From the NCBI RefSeq assembly GCF_002288325.1, contig NZ_CP016780.1:1178001-1242000 (forward strand): 64,000 nucleotides of DNA, given 5' to 3'. Below, one piece after another: positions 37,951-47,062 of the stretch (positions are counted from its first letter, which is position 1; each line of letters starts with the position of its first letter). A model generated the notes under the pieces. The model did no database searches, was not told the origin of the DNA, and saw only the letters and a list, made by a program, of their open reading frames with translations. Both the position numbers and the translations under genes were made by a program. The stretch comes from Candidatus Planktophila lacus. GTDB lineage: Bacteria; Actinomycetota; Actinomycetes; Nanopelagicales; Nanopelagicaceae.

Positions 37951-40152
37951 ATGGAAACGCGCTCCTTTGCAGATTACTTACGTACCTTGGATGACGCTGC
38001 CCTAATATCCTTGTTTTCACATCGCCCAGATTTAATAACGCCGGTTCCACCTGATGTGGCATCTCTTGCAGTGCGCGCATCTTCTGCGCCCAGCCTGGCG
38101 CGCGCAATTGATGCGTTAAACGCCTGGCAATATCAAGTACTAGAAGCCTGCGCGATCGCTGCCGAACCATTTACCGAAAAAACCATTGCAGCGCTAACTG
38201 ATAAAGCAGCGCTCTTTGTTATTCCAGGCCTGCTCGAACGCGGCCTTATCTATCAAGGTAAAGATGGTTTCTATCTTCCAACCACCGTTCGCGAAGTCCT
38301 TGGCAATGAAATACAAGGACTTGGCCCACAGACTGTCGTTAAGTTAAATCTAAAGAAGTTAGATGAAGCACCAGCTGCTGCACAGAAAGCTTTGGAAGCA
38401 ATGGTCTGGGGTCCACCGCGCGGAACTGTTGCAGATGTAAAGAAGCCTGGCGCCGGCGTCGCTTGGTTACTTGAAAACAACTTTGTAGTTGCCGCTAATA
38501 CCAAGACAGTTCTTTTAGTGCGCGAAGTAGCTCTTGCGCTTCGTGGTGGCAAGTTACATAAAGAGTTACAAGTCCAAGAACCTACTTTGAAAACTGAGAA
38601 ACGCGATCTCAAGAGCGTGCAGTTAGCTGCGATCGCAAATATCACCACCTTCCTTAGATGGACAGAGGAGATTCTAAATTTCTGGGCGCAAGAGCCTGCC
38701 GATGCGCTGCGCTCTGGTGGCTTGGGAGTTCGCGATCTGAAAGTTCTCTCCACCCATCTTGGAGTCGATACCTCATGTGCCGCCTTTATCGCTGAGGTTT
38801 CATATTTGGCCGGACTCGTAACAATTGATGCCGATGATCGAATTCTTCCAACTACCCAATTTGATATCTGGTTGATGCAAACGCCATCTGCGAGATGGCA
38901 ATCTCTTGTTTCACCTTGGCTAATAACTTCTCGCGTGAGCGGTCTAGTTGGTAAAGATGAAAGTAAGAACGTTGCTCCACTTGGCCCAGAGTTAGATCGC
39001 GTATCTGCTGCACCAATCCGTAAGTTAGTTCTGCGCTTACTTTCCGAAAACCCATCTGTAGCACCTGAGTTCAACTCATTTGCAGCCCTGGCCACTTGGC
39101 ATATGCCGGCTAAGCGCAGCAACGGAATCCCAACTGATTATCTGCAGTGGGCGCTGCGCGAATCAGAATGGCTTGGAATTACTGGCCAAGGTGTAATTTC
39201 CAAATATGGCATCGAGTTCTTAGCAGGCGGTGAGTTAGAAAGCATTAACGAAGATCTACCTAAACCAGTTGATCACATACTTATTCAGAGCGATCACACC
39301 GCAATTGCCCCAGGACCTCTCGAACACGAAATCGCGCAAGAGCTTGCGATCTTGGCAGAGATTGAAAGTCGCGGTGGTGCGACTGTTTACCGATTCAGTG
39401 AAGCAACAATTCGCCGTGGTTTAGATCATGGCCGCAGTGGCGATGAAATTAAGGCCTTCTTAAAGAAGACTTCCAAGACTCCGATGCCACAGCCGCTTGA
39501 GTATTTGATTGCAGATGTTGCAAAGAAGCACGGCAAGTTGCGCGTTGGAAATACATCTGCGTTTATTCGATGTGAGGATGCTTCGCTAATCGCGCAGATC
39601 ATGAACGATAAGCGTTTAGATCTCTTATCGCTGCGCCAGATCGCGCCAGAAGTTTTAATCTGCCAACACGATGCCGGTGATGCTATGAATATTCTGCGCA
39701 GCTTTGGTTACCTTCCAGCCGGTGAAGATTCGCAAGGCGCTTTGCTGAGCGGACCGCGAATTCAGCGCGCTAAAACAAAAGCACGCCCACCAAGAATTAT
39801 CGGTGAGTTCGAGAGACCAGATGAGATTCAACTTGAAGGTGCACTACGTGCACTGCGCACTGGCGAAAAATCTAGCCACCGCCAAAGCACGATGCGAAAT
39901 ATTGCTTCCAATGCGCTGGGATCACTTCCTCGAACGACAGCCAATGAAACTTTAGATATTTTGGCTGATTATCTGCAGAACCAACCAGCTACATCTCTTT
40001 CAATCGGTTACGCCGATAACAATGGTCTGGTCTCGCATCGCATCATCGATCCGCTAAAACTCTCTGCTGGCTCACTTGTCGCGCGAGATCATGCGACCGG
40101 AGAAGTTCAAAGCTTCCGGATCGCTCGTATTACAGGTGTGGCAGCGATATGA
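37951..40152 (+). CDS. XPB-associated DNA-binding protein (Helicase_C_3 domain)
   Basis: A 733-residue cytosolic protein. The stretch ILIQSDHTAIAPGPLEHEIAQELAILAEIESRGGATVYRFSEATIRRGLD (about 438-490) is the signature of the helicase-associated C-terminal domain that resembles part of XPB/Ssl2. The N-terminal half is rich in winged-helix-like segments. No helicase motifs are visible. In Mycobacterium the homologue lies next to the XPB gene, as it does here with one gene between. It probably forms a complex with the XPB helicase or guides it to DNA; this is inference. Its stop overlaps the M20 start as ATGA. Confidence 0.85.
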   Translation: METRSFADYLRTLDDAALISLFSHRPDLITPVPPDVASLAVRASSAPSLARAIDALNAWQYQVLEACAIAAEPFTEKTIAALTDKAALFVIPGLLERGLIYQGKDGFYLPTTVREVLGNEIQGLGPQTVVKLNLKKLDEAPAAAQKALEAMVWGPPRGTVADVKKPGAGVAWLLENNFVVAANTKTVLLVREVALALRGGKLHKELQVQEPTLKTEKRDLKSVQLAAIANITTFLRWTEEILNFWAQEPADALRSGGLGVRDLKVLSTHLGVDTSCAAFIAEVSYLAGLVTIDADDRILPTTQFDIWLMQTPSARWQSLVSPWLITSRVSGLVGKDESKNVAPLGPELDRVSAAPIRKLVLRLLSENPSVAPEFNSFAALATWHMPAKRSNGIPTDYLQWALRESEWLGITGQGVISKYGIEFLAGGELESINEDLPKPVDHILIQSDHTAIAPGPLEHEIAQELAILAEIESRGGATVYRFSEATIRRGLDHGRSGDEIKAFLKKTSKTPMPQPLEYLIADVAKKHGKLRVGNTSAFIRCEDASLIAQIMNDKRLDLLSLRQIAPEVLICQHDAGDAMNILRSFGYLPAGEDSQGALLSGPRIQRAKTKARPPRIIGEFERPDEIQLEGALRALRTGEKSSHRQSTMRNIASNALGSLPRTTANETLDILADYLQNQPATSLSIGYADNNGLVSHRIIDPLKLSAGSLVARDHATGEVQSFRIARITGVAAI

Positions 40153-41258
40153 CGAGCGCCAATAGCGACCAATACGGCAGACTTAACCCTATGTTGGCAG
40201 CGATAGAAGCGTTGGTTCGTTGTGAATCACCGAGCGAAGATATTGAAGCTTGTCGCAACGTTGTTCGTTTAGCGAGCGATATTTCAACGCGCGTACTTGG
40301 AACACCTGCCCAGATAAAAGAGATCGAAGGCCGACCAGTTTTCTGGTGGGGATCAGATACTCCTGAAATTTTAATTTTGGCTCACCTCGATACCGTTTGG
40401 CCACATGGTTCTTATTCACCGCTCTGGGAAGTAAATGGCGATGTAGTTCGCGGCCCTGGCGTCTTTGATATGAAGGCGGGATTTGTTCAAGCCCTCTATG
40501 CGCTTAAGGGAATCTCTGAAGTTGGCGATCGCGTTGCACTTATTGCAACAACTGATGAAGAGACCGGAAGTTTTGCATCACGCAAATTAATTATGGATTT
40601 ATCCGCCAAAGCGAAGGCGGTATTAGTTCTAGAAGCATCGCTTAACGGAAAAGTTAAGACCGGGCGTAAAGGCACCGCGATGTACAAGGTCAGCGCACAT
40701 GGTCTGGCATCACATGCCGGCCTTGAACCAGAAAAGGGTGTCAACGCAACTGTTGAGATCGCGCATTTAATTCTGAAGTTATCTGCGTTAGAGGATTCAG
40801 CTCATGGAACAACTGTTGTCCCAACACTTCTTCGTTCTGGCAATAGCGCAAATACAGTTCCTGATTTAGCAGTGCTAGAAATTGATGCCCGATCTTTCTC
40901 AAAGGCCGAACTAGAGCGAATTGATAAGGCGATTAAAGCGCTGCCTTCTACGGTGTCTGGGGCGCGTATTGAAGTAACCGGTGGCTTAAATCGTCCGCCG
41001 CTACAACCTTCATCAACGAAAGAACTTTACGAGCGTGCAGAACGTGTCGCAAAAGAGATCGGCATGGCGCCTCTTGGTTGTGCCGAAGTCGGTGGCGCAA
41101 GCGATGGCAACTTTGCCGCGGCAGCTGGTGCGCAAGTACTAGATGGCTTAGGCGCAGTTGGCGGCGGAGCACATGCACCAAATGAATGGTTAAGTCTGAA
41201 ATCGATCGAAGAACGAAGTGCGCTTCTGCATGCTCTAATAAAGGATCTCTTGAAATGA
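40149..41258 (+). CDS. M20-family metallopeptidase (carboxypeptidase G2-like)
   Basis: A 369-residue zinc peptidase without a signal peptide. Metal and catalytic residues are visible in ILAHLDTVWP (His and Asp, about 76-85), GPGVFDMKAG (Asp), TTDEETGS (catalytic Glu pair), VLEAS and GGGAHAPNEW (last His). A dimerisation domain sits in the middle (about 170-285). It is embedded between the XPB partner and XPB with ATGA overlaps at both ends. Homologues cleave C-terminal glutamate from folates or act on dipeptides; the substrate here is unknown. Confidence 0.9.
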   Translation: MTSANSDQYGRLNPMLAAIEALVRCESPSEDIEACRNVVRLASDISTRVLGTPAQIKEIEGRPVFWWGSDTPEILILAHLDTVWPHGSYSPLWEVNGDVVRGPGVFDMKAGFVQALYALKGISEVGDRVALIATTDEETGSFASRKLIMDLSAKAKAVLVLEASLNGKVKTGRKGTAMYKVSAHGLASHAGLEPEKGVNATVEIAHLILKLSALEDSAHGTTVVPTLLRSGNSANTVPDLAVLEIDARSFSKAELERIDKAIKALPSTVSGARIEVTGGLNRPPLQPSSTKELYERAERVAKEIGMAPLGCAEVGGASDGNFAAAAGAQVLDGLGAVGGGAHAPNEWLSLKSIEERSALLHALIKDLLK

Positions 41259-42904
41259 GCGAAGGCCCGCTAATTGTTCAGAGCGATAAGACGCTCCTGC
41301 TAGATATTGATCATCCGATGTCGACAGAATGTCGTCGCGCTATTGCGCCTTTTGCTGAACTCGAACGTTCGCCTGAACATATTCATACCTACCGTTTAAC
41401 AAACCTTGGATTATGGAATGCGCGCGCTGCCGGCCACGATGCTGAGTTAGTTATCGATACTTTGATTAAGTATTCACGTTACGCAGTTCCGCATTCACTT
41501 CTTGTAGATGTTGCCGAAACTATGTCGCGTTACGGCCGTTTACGCCTTGAAGCCGACCCAGTACATGGCTTGATTCTTGTGACTACAGATGTCGGTGTAC
41601 TTGAAGAAGTTATTCGTGCCAAGAAGATTGCACCGCTACTCGGTGTGCGAATCGATCCGGAAACTATTGCAGTTCATCCCAGCCAACGTGGTGCGATCAA
41701 ACAATCACTACTGCGCTTAGGTTGGCCGGCAGAAGATTTCGCAGGTTATGTAGATGGCCAAGCACATGAAATCGCGCTAAAGCAGAGCGATTGGAAGATT
41801 CGTCCCTATCAAGAGTTAGCAGCAGAAGGTTTCTGGCACGGTGGTTCTGGCGTTGTTGTACTTCCTTGTGGCGCCGGAAAGACAATTGTCGGTGCTGCAG
41901 CAATGGCGCACGCCAAGGCAACAACTTTGATTTTGGTTACAAATACAGTTGCAGCGCGCCAATGGCGTGAAGAGTTGCTTCGTCGCACAACGCTTAATGA
42001 AGATGAGATCGGCGAATACTCAGGTGCTAAGAAAGAGATTCGCCCGGTCACAATTGCGACTTACCAAGTAATGACGAAGAAGAAGAACGGTGTTTACGCA
42101 CACCTTGATCTCTTCGATACCCACGACTGGGGCTTAATCATTTACGACGAAGTTCACTTGCTTCCAGCGCCGATCTTTCGCTTTACCGCTGATATTCAAT
42201 CGCGCCGCCGTTTAGGACTTACCGCAACGTTAGTGCGCGAAGATGGCATGGAGGGCGAAGTCTTTTCTCTCATTGGTCCCAAGCGCTTTGACGTTCCTTG
42301 GAAAGAGATTGAAGCGCAAGGGTATATCGCACCTGCTGAATGTATAGAGGTACGTGTAAATCTCACTGAAGCAGAGCGTCTCTTATACGCTACTGCCGAG
42401 CCTGAAGAGCGCTATCGCTACTGCGCAACTACCCGCACTAAACGTGATGTTGTTGAAGAACTTGTCGGTCTACATGCAGGAGAGCAGATTCTTGTGATCG
42501 GGCAATATATCGATCAGTTGGATGATCTCTCTGAAACGCTTGGCGTTCCGGTAATTAAAGGTGAGACACCAATCAAAGAGCGCGAAAAGCTCTTTGCAGC
42601 ATTTCGTTCAGGTGAAATAACTTGTCTAGTTGTATCAAAAGTCGCCAATTTTTCAATTGATCTACCTGAGGCAACCATTGCGATTCAGGTATCTGGAGCA
42701 TTTGGTTCTCGTCAGGAAGAAGCACAGCGCTTAGGGCGTATCTTGCGACCAAAGGCGGATGGACGAGGTGCAAAGTTTTACTCAGTTGTATCGCGAGACA
42801 CTATCGATCAAGATTTCGCGCAAAACCGCCAACGCTTCCTTGCTGAACAAGGTTATTCATACCAAATTATTGACGCAGACGATGTGTATAAAGGCAAGAT
42901 TTAA
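41255..42904 (+). CDS. XPB/ERCC3-type DNA helicase
   Basis: A 549-residue superfamily 2 helicase. A damage-recognition-like domain lies N-terminal (about 50-130), Walker A is LPCGAGKTIVGAA (about 204), the DEVH box is at about 297, and LTATLVREDGMEGEVFSLIGPKR carries the RED motif found only in XPB. A C-terminal helicase domain ends in EEAQRLGRILRPK. ATG 41255 overlaps the M20 stop (ATGA). Bacterial XPB proteins unwind DNA 3' to 5' in vitro; the cellular role is poorly known. The last 38 nt overlap the convergent glutaredoxin gene. Confidence 0.95.
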   Translation: MSEGPLIVQSDKTLLLDIDHPMSTECRRAIAPFAELERSPEHIHTYRLTNLGLWNARAAGHDAELVIDTLIKYSRYAVPHSLLVDVAETMSRYGRLRLEADPVHGLILVTTDVGVLEEVIRAKKIAPLLGVRIDPETIAVHPSQRGAIKQSLLRLGWPAEDFAGYVDGQAHEIALKQSDWKIRPYQELAAEGFWHGGSGVVVLPCGAGKTIVGAAAMAHAKATTLILVTNTVAARQWREELLRRTTLNEDEIGEYSGAKKEIRPVTIATYQVMTKKKNGVYAHLDLFDTHDWGLIIYDEVHLLPAPIFRFTADIQSRRRLGLTATLVREDGMEGEVFSLIGPKRFDVPWKEIEAQGYIAPAECIEVRVNLTEAERLLYATAEPEERYRYCATTRTKRDVVEELVGLHAGEQILVIGQYIDQLDDLSETLGVPVIKGETPIKEREKLFAAFRSGEITCLVVSKVANFSIDLPEATIAIQVSGAFGSRQEEAQRLGRILRPKADGRGAKFYSVVSRDTIDQDFAQNRQRFLAEQGYSYQIIDADDVYKGKI

Positions 42905-43121
42905 AACGCTCTACATCCACTCTGAAAAAATCATGATGCTCGCCATCGATATGAATCACCGGAACTTCGTGACCGTATAACTTTTCTAGTTCTGGACTTC
43001 CGTCAATCAGCTTTATCTCTAATTCAAAATTTAATTCTTCGGTAAGTCCCGCCAAAGTTACTTCAGCGTTCTCACATAAATGACAGCCGCTGCGTGAATA
43101 AACAGTTACTAGCGGTTTCAC
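42867..43121 (-). CDS. Glutaredoxin-like protein
   Basis: An 84-residue thioredoxin-fold protein with the CxxC site CHLC (C13, C16) in VYSRSGCHLCENAE, and the cis-proline segment HEVPVIHIDGE (about 51-61). It matches the glutaredoxin family DUF836 type common in Actinobacteria. The partner is unknown. Its ATG overlaps the stop of the upstream small gene (ATGA), and its 3' end overlaps the XPB gene by 38 nt. Confidence 0.88.
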   Translation of the reverse strand: MKPLVTVYSRSGCHLCENAEVTLAGLTEELNFELEIKLIDGSPELEKLYGHEVPVIHIDGEHHDFFRVDVERFKSCLYTHRLRQ

Positions 43122-43465
43122 TTCTTCTTTTTCTTTGGTGATGTAAATGCTCGGTCAACCAACTCTTGAATAATTAAGGTGGCATCACCTTTAGCGCGAT
43201 AAAGATTATCTTCTGCGTTCTTCAATAACGTCTCGGCAGTTGTCTTTGTGACAGTTCCTACTAATGGACCATACTTCTTTGAGAAAACCTTGTGAGCGAT
43301 CTCGCCGATCGAATTTGCTAACTCGGCGCGAGCCTCATCCAAGGTTGGTTCTGGGCGCGCTGCAGAAGTATTGAAATCCAAGGTAATTGGTCGCTCAGAT
43401 TTCATCCTTGAGATTACTTCTGTGAAATCTATGTCAACTATTTCTTCATTGGACTCAGGGGTCAT
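43118..43465 (-). CDS. Conserved hypothetical small protein with lysine tail
   Basis: A 115-residue soluble protein that I do not recognise. It has an acidic N-terminus (MTPESNEEIVDIDF), a probably helical middle part (ARAELANSIGEIAHKVFSKKYGPLVG) and a strongly basic C-terminus ending in five lysines. No signal peptide or membrane helix is visible. It is the first gene of a two-gene unit with the glutaredoxin-like gene, joined by an ATGA overlap. A weak GAGAAT box lies 6 nt before the ATG. The lysine tail hints at nucleic acid contact, but this is speculation. Confidence 0.7.
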   Translation of the reverse strand: MTPESNEEIVDIDFTEVISRMKSERPITLDFNTSAARPEPTLDEARAELANSIGEIAHKVFSKKYGPLVGTVTKTTAETLLKNAEDNLYRAKGDATLIIQELVDRAFTSPKKKKK

Positions 43466-43486
43466 GGCGACATTCTCGCATCCTGA

Positions 43487-43492
43487 TAGCGT
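43487..43492 (+). promoter_or_regulatory. -10 box (TAGCGT) of secreted HExxH protein gene
   Basis: TAGCGT lies 8 nt before ATG 43501, in a 35-nt divergent gap. It supports the first of two possible ATG starts. Confidence 0.4.
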
Positions 43493-43500
43493 TAGGCGCT

Positions 43501-45882
43501 ATGGCAAGGAAATTTATGCGAATTCCCACTCGCTCTGTTGCCATACTCACAGCAATCTCCTCACTTTTTCTGGGACTAGTTGCTCCGACATCAGCAGATG
43601 CTTTAGTTCTGGTTCGTCCTGCGACGCATTGGGGCAACGTTTATGCCGGTCCTGCAACAAACCTTCAGCAATCTCCAACTCCAAAAGTTGGAAAGCTAGA
43701 GAAGAAATCAAGAATTATTGTTAAGTACAACAACTTTCCAGAATGGACCAAGGTTCAGGTACAAGCCGCCGTTGATGTTTGGGCGGCAAACTTTGAATCC
43801 AGCGTTCCAATTTATATTGATGCGACTTGGGGAAGATCTTCCTCGTATAGCGTCTTAGGAAGTGCCCGACCTGGAAGTTACTTCTCAAATTTTAAAGGCG
43901 CTCCTGATTCCAGTCTCTGGTATCCATCGGCGCTAGCAAATGCACTTGCCGGTAAAGATTTAGATGGCGATAACCCCGAAATGATTATCACCGTTAACTC
44001 GTTAGCAAGTTGGTACCGTGGTACTGGATCTGGTCCAAGTAGAACTGAATACGATCTGCAATCTGTAATCCTGCATGAGATGGCACATGGATTGGGTTTT
44101 CTCTCAACCGATAGTTATGACGATTTCTTTGGTTACGGTTCCATTGATCAACCAACTCCATATGATGCATATGCGCAAACAGGAGACGGCCGCAGACTTT
44201 CCGATCTTCCTTCTCCTTCTCTTGAACTTGGTGAAGCGCTAACTTCGAAGTTAGTTTGGTCAGGACCACTTGGAGTTGCAGCAAATGGTGGCGTAAAGCC
44301 ACTGCTATATACGCCTAAGAAATATGAAGATGGCTCTTCAGTTAGCCATTTAGATGAAGCAACATTTTCAAACGCAGGTAAAGATGCGGCGATGTCTCCC
44401 AATCTTGATGCCGGAGAAATTTTCCACGAGCCAGGGCCACTGCTACTTGCGATGATGCAAGATCTACGTAATAAGCCACCTGTGGGTATTGCCGTTGGCA
44501 TTCCGCAGCAAGTTCGTAACGCTCAAGCACTCGTTTCAGATAGTTCAGCAATCATTCGCTTTGATCCACCTGCCAATGCTCGTGCTGCACAAATTACTAG
44601 CTACACCGTAAAGAACACTAAGACTGGTGCAGAGAAGAGTTTCACATCTGGCCCGGCTGTTATGACAGGGTTAAAGAACGGCACGCTGTATTCCTTTGAA
44701 ATAACTGCATCTAATTCATTGGGAACTTCTGATCCAGTCACAACAAATTCCATAACTCCGCAAGAGCCTTGGAAGAAGACGGTGATTGATCCGAAGGTAG
44801 ATGCACGTAATCTCACCAGCACTACCTTTAACGCCAATCCTGCGATTATTTATCAAGATGCGATAAATGGATCGCTTAAAGTTGCGCTCTGGAATGGCAA
44901 GCTGTGGAGCAAATTAACTGTTGACGGTCGTGGTGGATCTGCGGGCCGTACTCGCAACCCCATCGCAGGAGATGTCTCTGCCTGTGTAAGTGGATTTGGT
45001 AAGACCCAAGTACTTCATATCTTCTATTCGGATTCGGTAGATAAAGATCTACGTTATGCCACATACGATGGCAAGGGTTTCAAATATGAAATCATCGATG
45101 GCAACGGTCCAGCAGTAAATAGTTATGAAGATCCAATACGCGTGCGCACAGCTAGCGATGTCAGCGTTTCAAACGCCTGCTCAATTAGCTCAGCTGGTAC
45201 CCAAGTCTTCTATCGCGATGAGTCTCAAGGAATTCTCTTGGGCGCCGTAAAAGCCAAATCTAGTACCGAATGGAAATATGAACTCGTTGATGGTGATCGT
45301 AAAACTGATGATCGAACAACTGGAGATGTGGCTTTCCATCTAGATGCGCTCTTTGATGGCAAGGAGACTGTTCTGCTCTATGACTCAATTCTCACAATTA
45401 ACACTCGTAAGGAAGCAACCTCGGGTGCAATAAGAGTTGCTAAGCGAACTGGTCTAGCTGCGAGTAGTTGGCGCTACCAAACACTTGATATTTCAGGTGA
45501 TGCCATATCAGTTGTGGGTTACGACGTAGCACTACATAAAGGCGCTCGTGGAATTATTGCTACCTGGCTTACCTCTTCAGTTCTCACTCTGCCGAAGGCA
45601 GAGCAGATTCGTTGGGCATATCTAGGCGCCCCAACTGTCTTCACCACACTGCCACCAACTAACTATGGAACTCCCTCTAAGTTTCTAAGTAGCGATGGAA
45701 CGACAACGGCCTTCAACTGTCAGGAAAGACTCTGCGCAATTGATATCTCGAAGAAGACAATCTCGCTCGTTTCTAAAGAGCAGAGCTCAGATGGAATTGA
45801 TTCAACTTGGATAGTCTTAAATAAAGTGCGTAATTTAATTGCCGGCGTTGGTAACCAACTTATTTCGCTGCGCCCACTCTAA
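43501..45882 (+). CDS. Secreted putative zinc metalloprotease with fibronectin III and propeller-like regions
   Basis: A 793-residue exported protein. A signal peptide spans about residues 1-33 (ending TSADA). The zinc motif HEMAHGLGF has H192, E193 and H196. In metzincins a third ligand is expected at residue 202, which is serine here. The region 95-330 looks like one catalytic domain. A fibronectin type III domain follows (about 340-425: SSAIIRFDPPANARAAQITSYTVKNTKTG). The rest (about 430-793) has repeated segments such as LRYATYDGKGFKYEIIDG that suggest a beta-propeller. No cell-wall anchor is seen. It may digest external protein; the substrate is unknown. Its 3' end overlaps the next gene by 23 nt. 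Confidence 0.75.
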   Translation: MARKFMRIPTRSVAILTAISSLFLGLVAPTSADALVLVRPATHWGNVYAGPATNLQQSPTPKVGKLEKKSRIIVKYNNFPEWTKVQVQAAVDVWAANFESSVPIYIDATWGRSSSYSVLGSARPGSYFSNFKGAPDSSLWYPSALANALAGKDLDGDNPEMIITVNSLASWYRGTGSGPSRTEYDLQSVILHEMAHGLGFLSTDSYDDFFGYGSIDQPTPYDAYAQTGDGRRLSDLPSPSLELGEALTSKLVWSGPLGVAANGGVKPLLYTPKKYEDGSSVSHLDEATFSNAGKDAAMSPNLDAGEIFHEPGPLLLAMMQDLRNKPPVGIAVGIPQQVRNAQALVSDSSAIIRFDPPANARAAQITSYTVKNTKTGAEKSFTSGPAVMTGLKNGTLYSFEITASNSLGTSDPVTTNSITPQEPWKKTVIDPKVDARNLTSTTFNANPAIIYQDAINGSLKVALWNGKLWSKLTVDGRGGSAGRTRNPIAGDVSACVSGFGKTQVLHIFYSDSVDKDLRYATYDGKGFKYEIIDGNGPAVNSYEDPIRVRTASDVSVSNACSISSAGTQVFYRDESQGILLGAVKAKSSTEWKYELVDGDRKTDDRTTGDVAFHLDALFDGKETVLLYDSILTINTRKEATSGAIRVAKRTGLAASSWRYQTLDISGDAISVVGYDVALHKGARGIIATWLTSSVLTLPKAEQIRWAYLGAPTVFTTLPPTNYGTPSKFLSSDGTTTAFNCQERLCAIDISKKTISLVSKEQSSDGIDSTWIVLNKVRNLIAGVGNQLISLRPL

Positions 45883-47062
45883 ATATTCCAGTTTCGGTTA
45901 ATAGAAATAGTCCACCGCCAGCGGAGAAACCTGTTGATTTAACTTGACTCAATTCCGCAGCGGTAAAGGCGTTAATCAGTGAACCTTTACTATCAAACTG
46001 AAGAACAATACTTTGACCTTTTATTAACTTGGTTGGAGTTAAACCTTTAACTGCAGCGGTGGGTTCGAGAACAGCATAGAAGGAGTTATTGGGGCCATTT
46101 GATGCGAGCGTACTTCCAGTAGATGCGAAACGAGTTGTCCAGGTCGGTGCAAAAGAACTCGTGAATTTGGTAATTGCACTCTCACTCGTTGTTCCTGATC
46201 TAACTGAACCAGTCAGAAATAAAGTGCTAGTTGAATTAGTCCAACTGCGTTGTGCTCTCGGGGCAGAGCTTCGAACAACTGAAGAAATTGCTCCGGCTTT
46301 AGAGACTTTAATCAAGACTCCATCTTCGCGTCCTACCAATTTCTTACCAGCCAAAGTTTCAGTACTTGATCCAAATAAGTTAACAGTTCCATCACCGAGT
46401 CTGACTACAGAGTTCAACTTGGTCTTGGCTGTTCCGATCTTTAACTCTTTACCAAATTCACCTTTGAGGTTTGCTGAGATTAGAAATGGTCCAGATTCAC
46501 GAGAACAGATAAGAGAAATGCCTGTTGCGCTAATTGATATCGCATCGACAATTGAAATCTCACTTTGGACGCTAGAAAAGGTTTCAATAACTTCACCAAC
46601 CTTGCTTATCTTCCAGAGCGTTAACTGGCGCATATCTTGGCGAAGCGGAGTTACATTTTCTATCGCTACGTTATCTGGGTTTAGCGCGCTACCTGTTGCG
46701 GTAGCTGTATCTGCACTTGCCGCAGCGGCAGAATTGCCTGCCAGCCAGATATTTCCCTGGTTATCTGCAGCAATTGCTGTTGCAACCTCATCGCTGCCTG
46801 AATCAATGGTTTTTGACCAAAGGCTGGCGCCAGCAAAATCTCTCGCCTGAATCTCGATATTTGATGTGTTAGTCAATACGTTCTTAAGCGTGATTACTGA
46901 CTCTGCAGTAACAGCGAAAAGTTCAACTTCAGCGCTCTCTGCCCATTTAACAGCGCTTTTTACCGTAACTAATTTTGGTGCTGCGCTGGCAGTTGTCGGA
47001 AATACCAACGCCGAAATTAGAGTTAGGACAAATAATTTACGCAAGTTCTTGTGAGCGATCAC
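45860..47062 (-). CDS. Secreted propeller-like protein of unknown function
   Basis: A 400-residue exported protein that I do not recognise. The signal peptide (about 1-27) ends TASAA. The mature part is rich in Ser, Thr, Ala and Gly and has repeating short strands such as DNQGNIWLAGNS, LGDGTVNLFGSS and GGGLFLLTETGIFRVG, which suggest a beta-propeller. Only one cysteine is visible, so disulfides are unlikely. The GTG start at 47062 has AAGGCGG upstream and overlaps proC by 26 nt; a TTG at 47044 is an alternative. It converges on the HExxH protein gene. Confidence 0.7.
   Translation of the reverse strand: MIAHKNLRKLFVLTLISALVFPTTASAAPKLVTVKSAVKWAESAEVELFAVTAESVITLKNVLTNTSNIEIQARDFAGASLWSKTIDSGSDEVATAIAADNQGNIWLAGNSAAAASADTATATGSALNPDNVAIENVTPLRQDMRQLTLWKISKVGEVIETFSSVQSEISIVDAISISATGISLICSRESGPFLISANLKGEFGKELKIGTAKTKLNSVVRLGDGTVNLFGSSTETLAGKKLVGREDGVLIKVSKAGAISSVVRSSAPRAQRSWTNSTSTLFLTGSVRSGTTSESAITKFTSSFAPTWTTRFASTGSTLASNGPNNSFYAVLEPTAAVKGLTPTKLIKGQSIVLQFDSKGSLINAFTAAELSQVKSTGFSAGGGLFLLTETGIFRVGAAK

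Noticed and set aside
38271-39122. 283-residue minus-strand open frame
   Set aside because: It lies antisense within the XPB-partner gene and is rich in Arg, Ser and Thr, as expected for a shadow frame.
46089-46850. 253-residue plus-strand open frame
   Set aside because: It is antisense to the secreted propeller-like gene, which has a signal peptide; the mirror frame has no start signal or recognisable domain.
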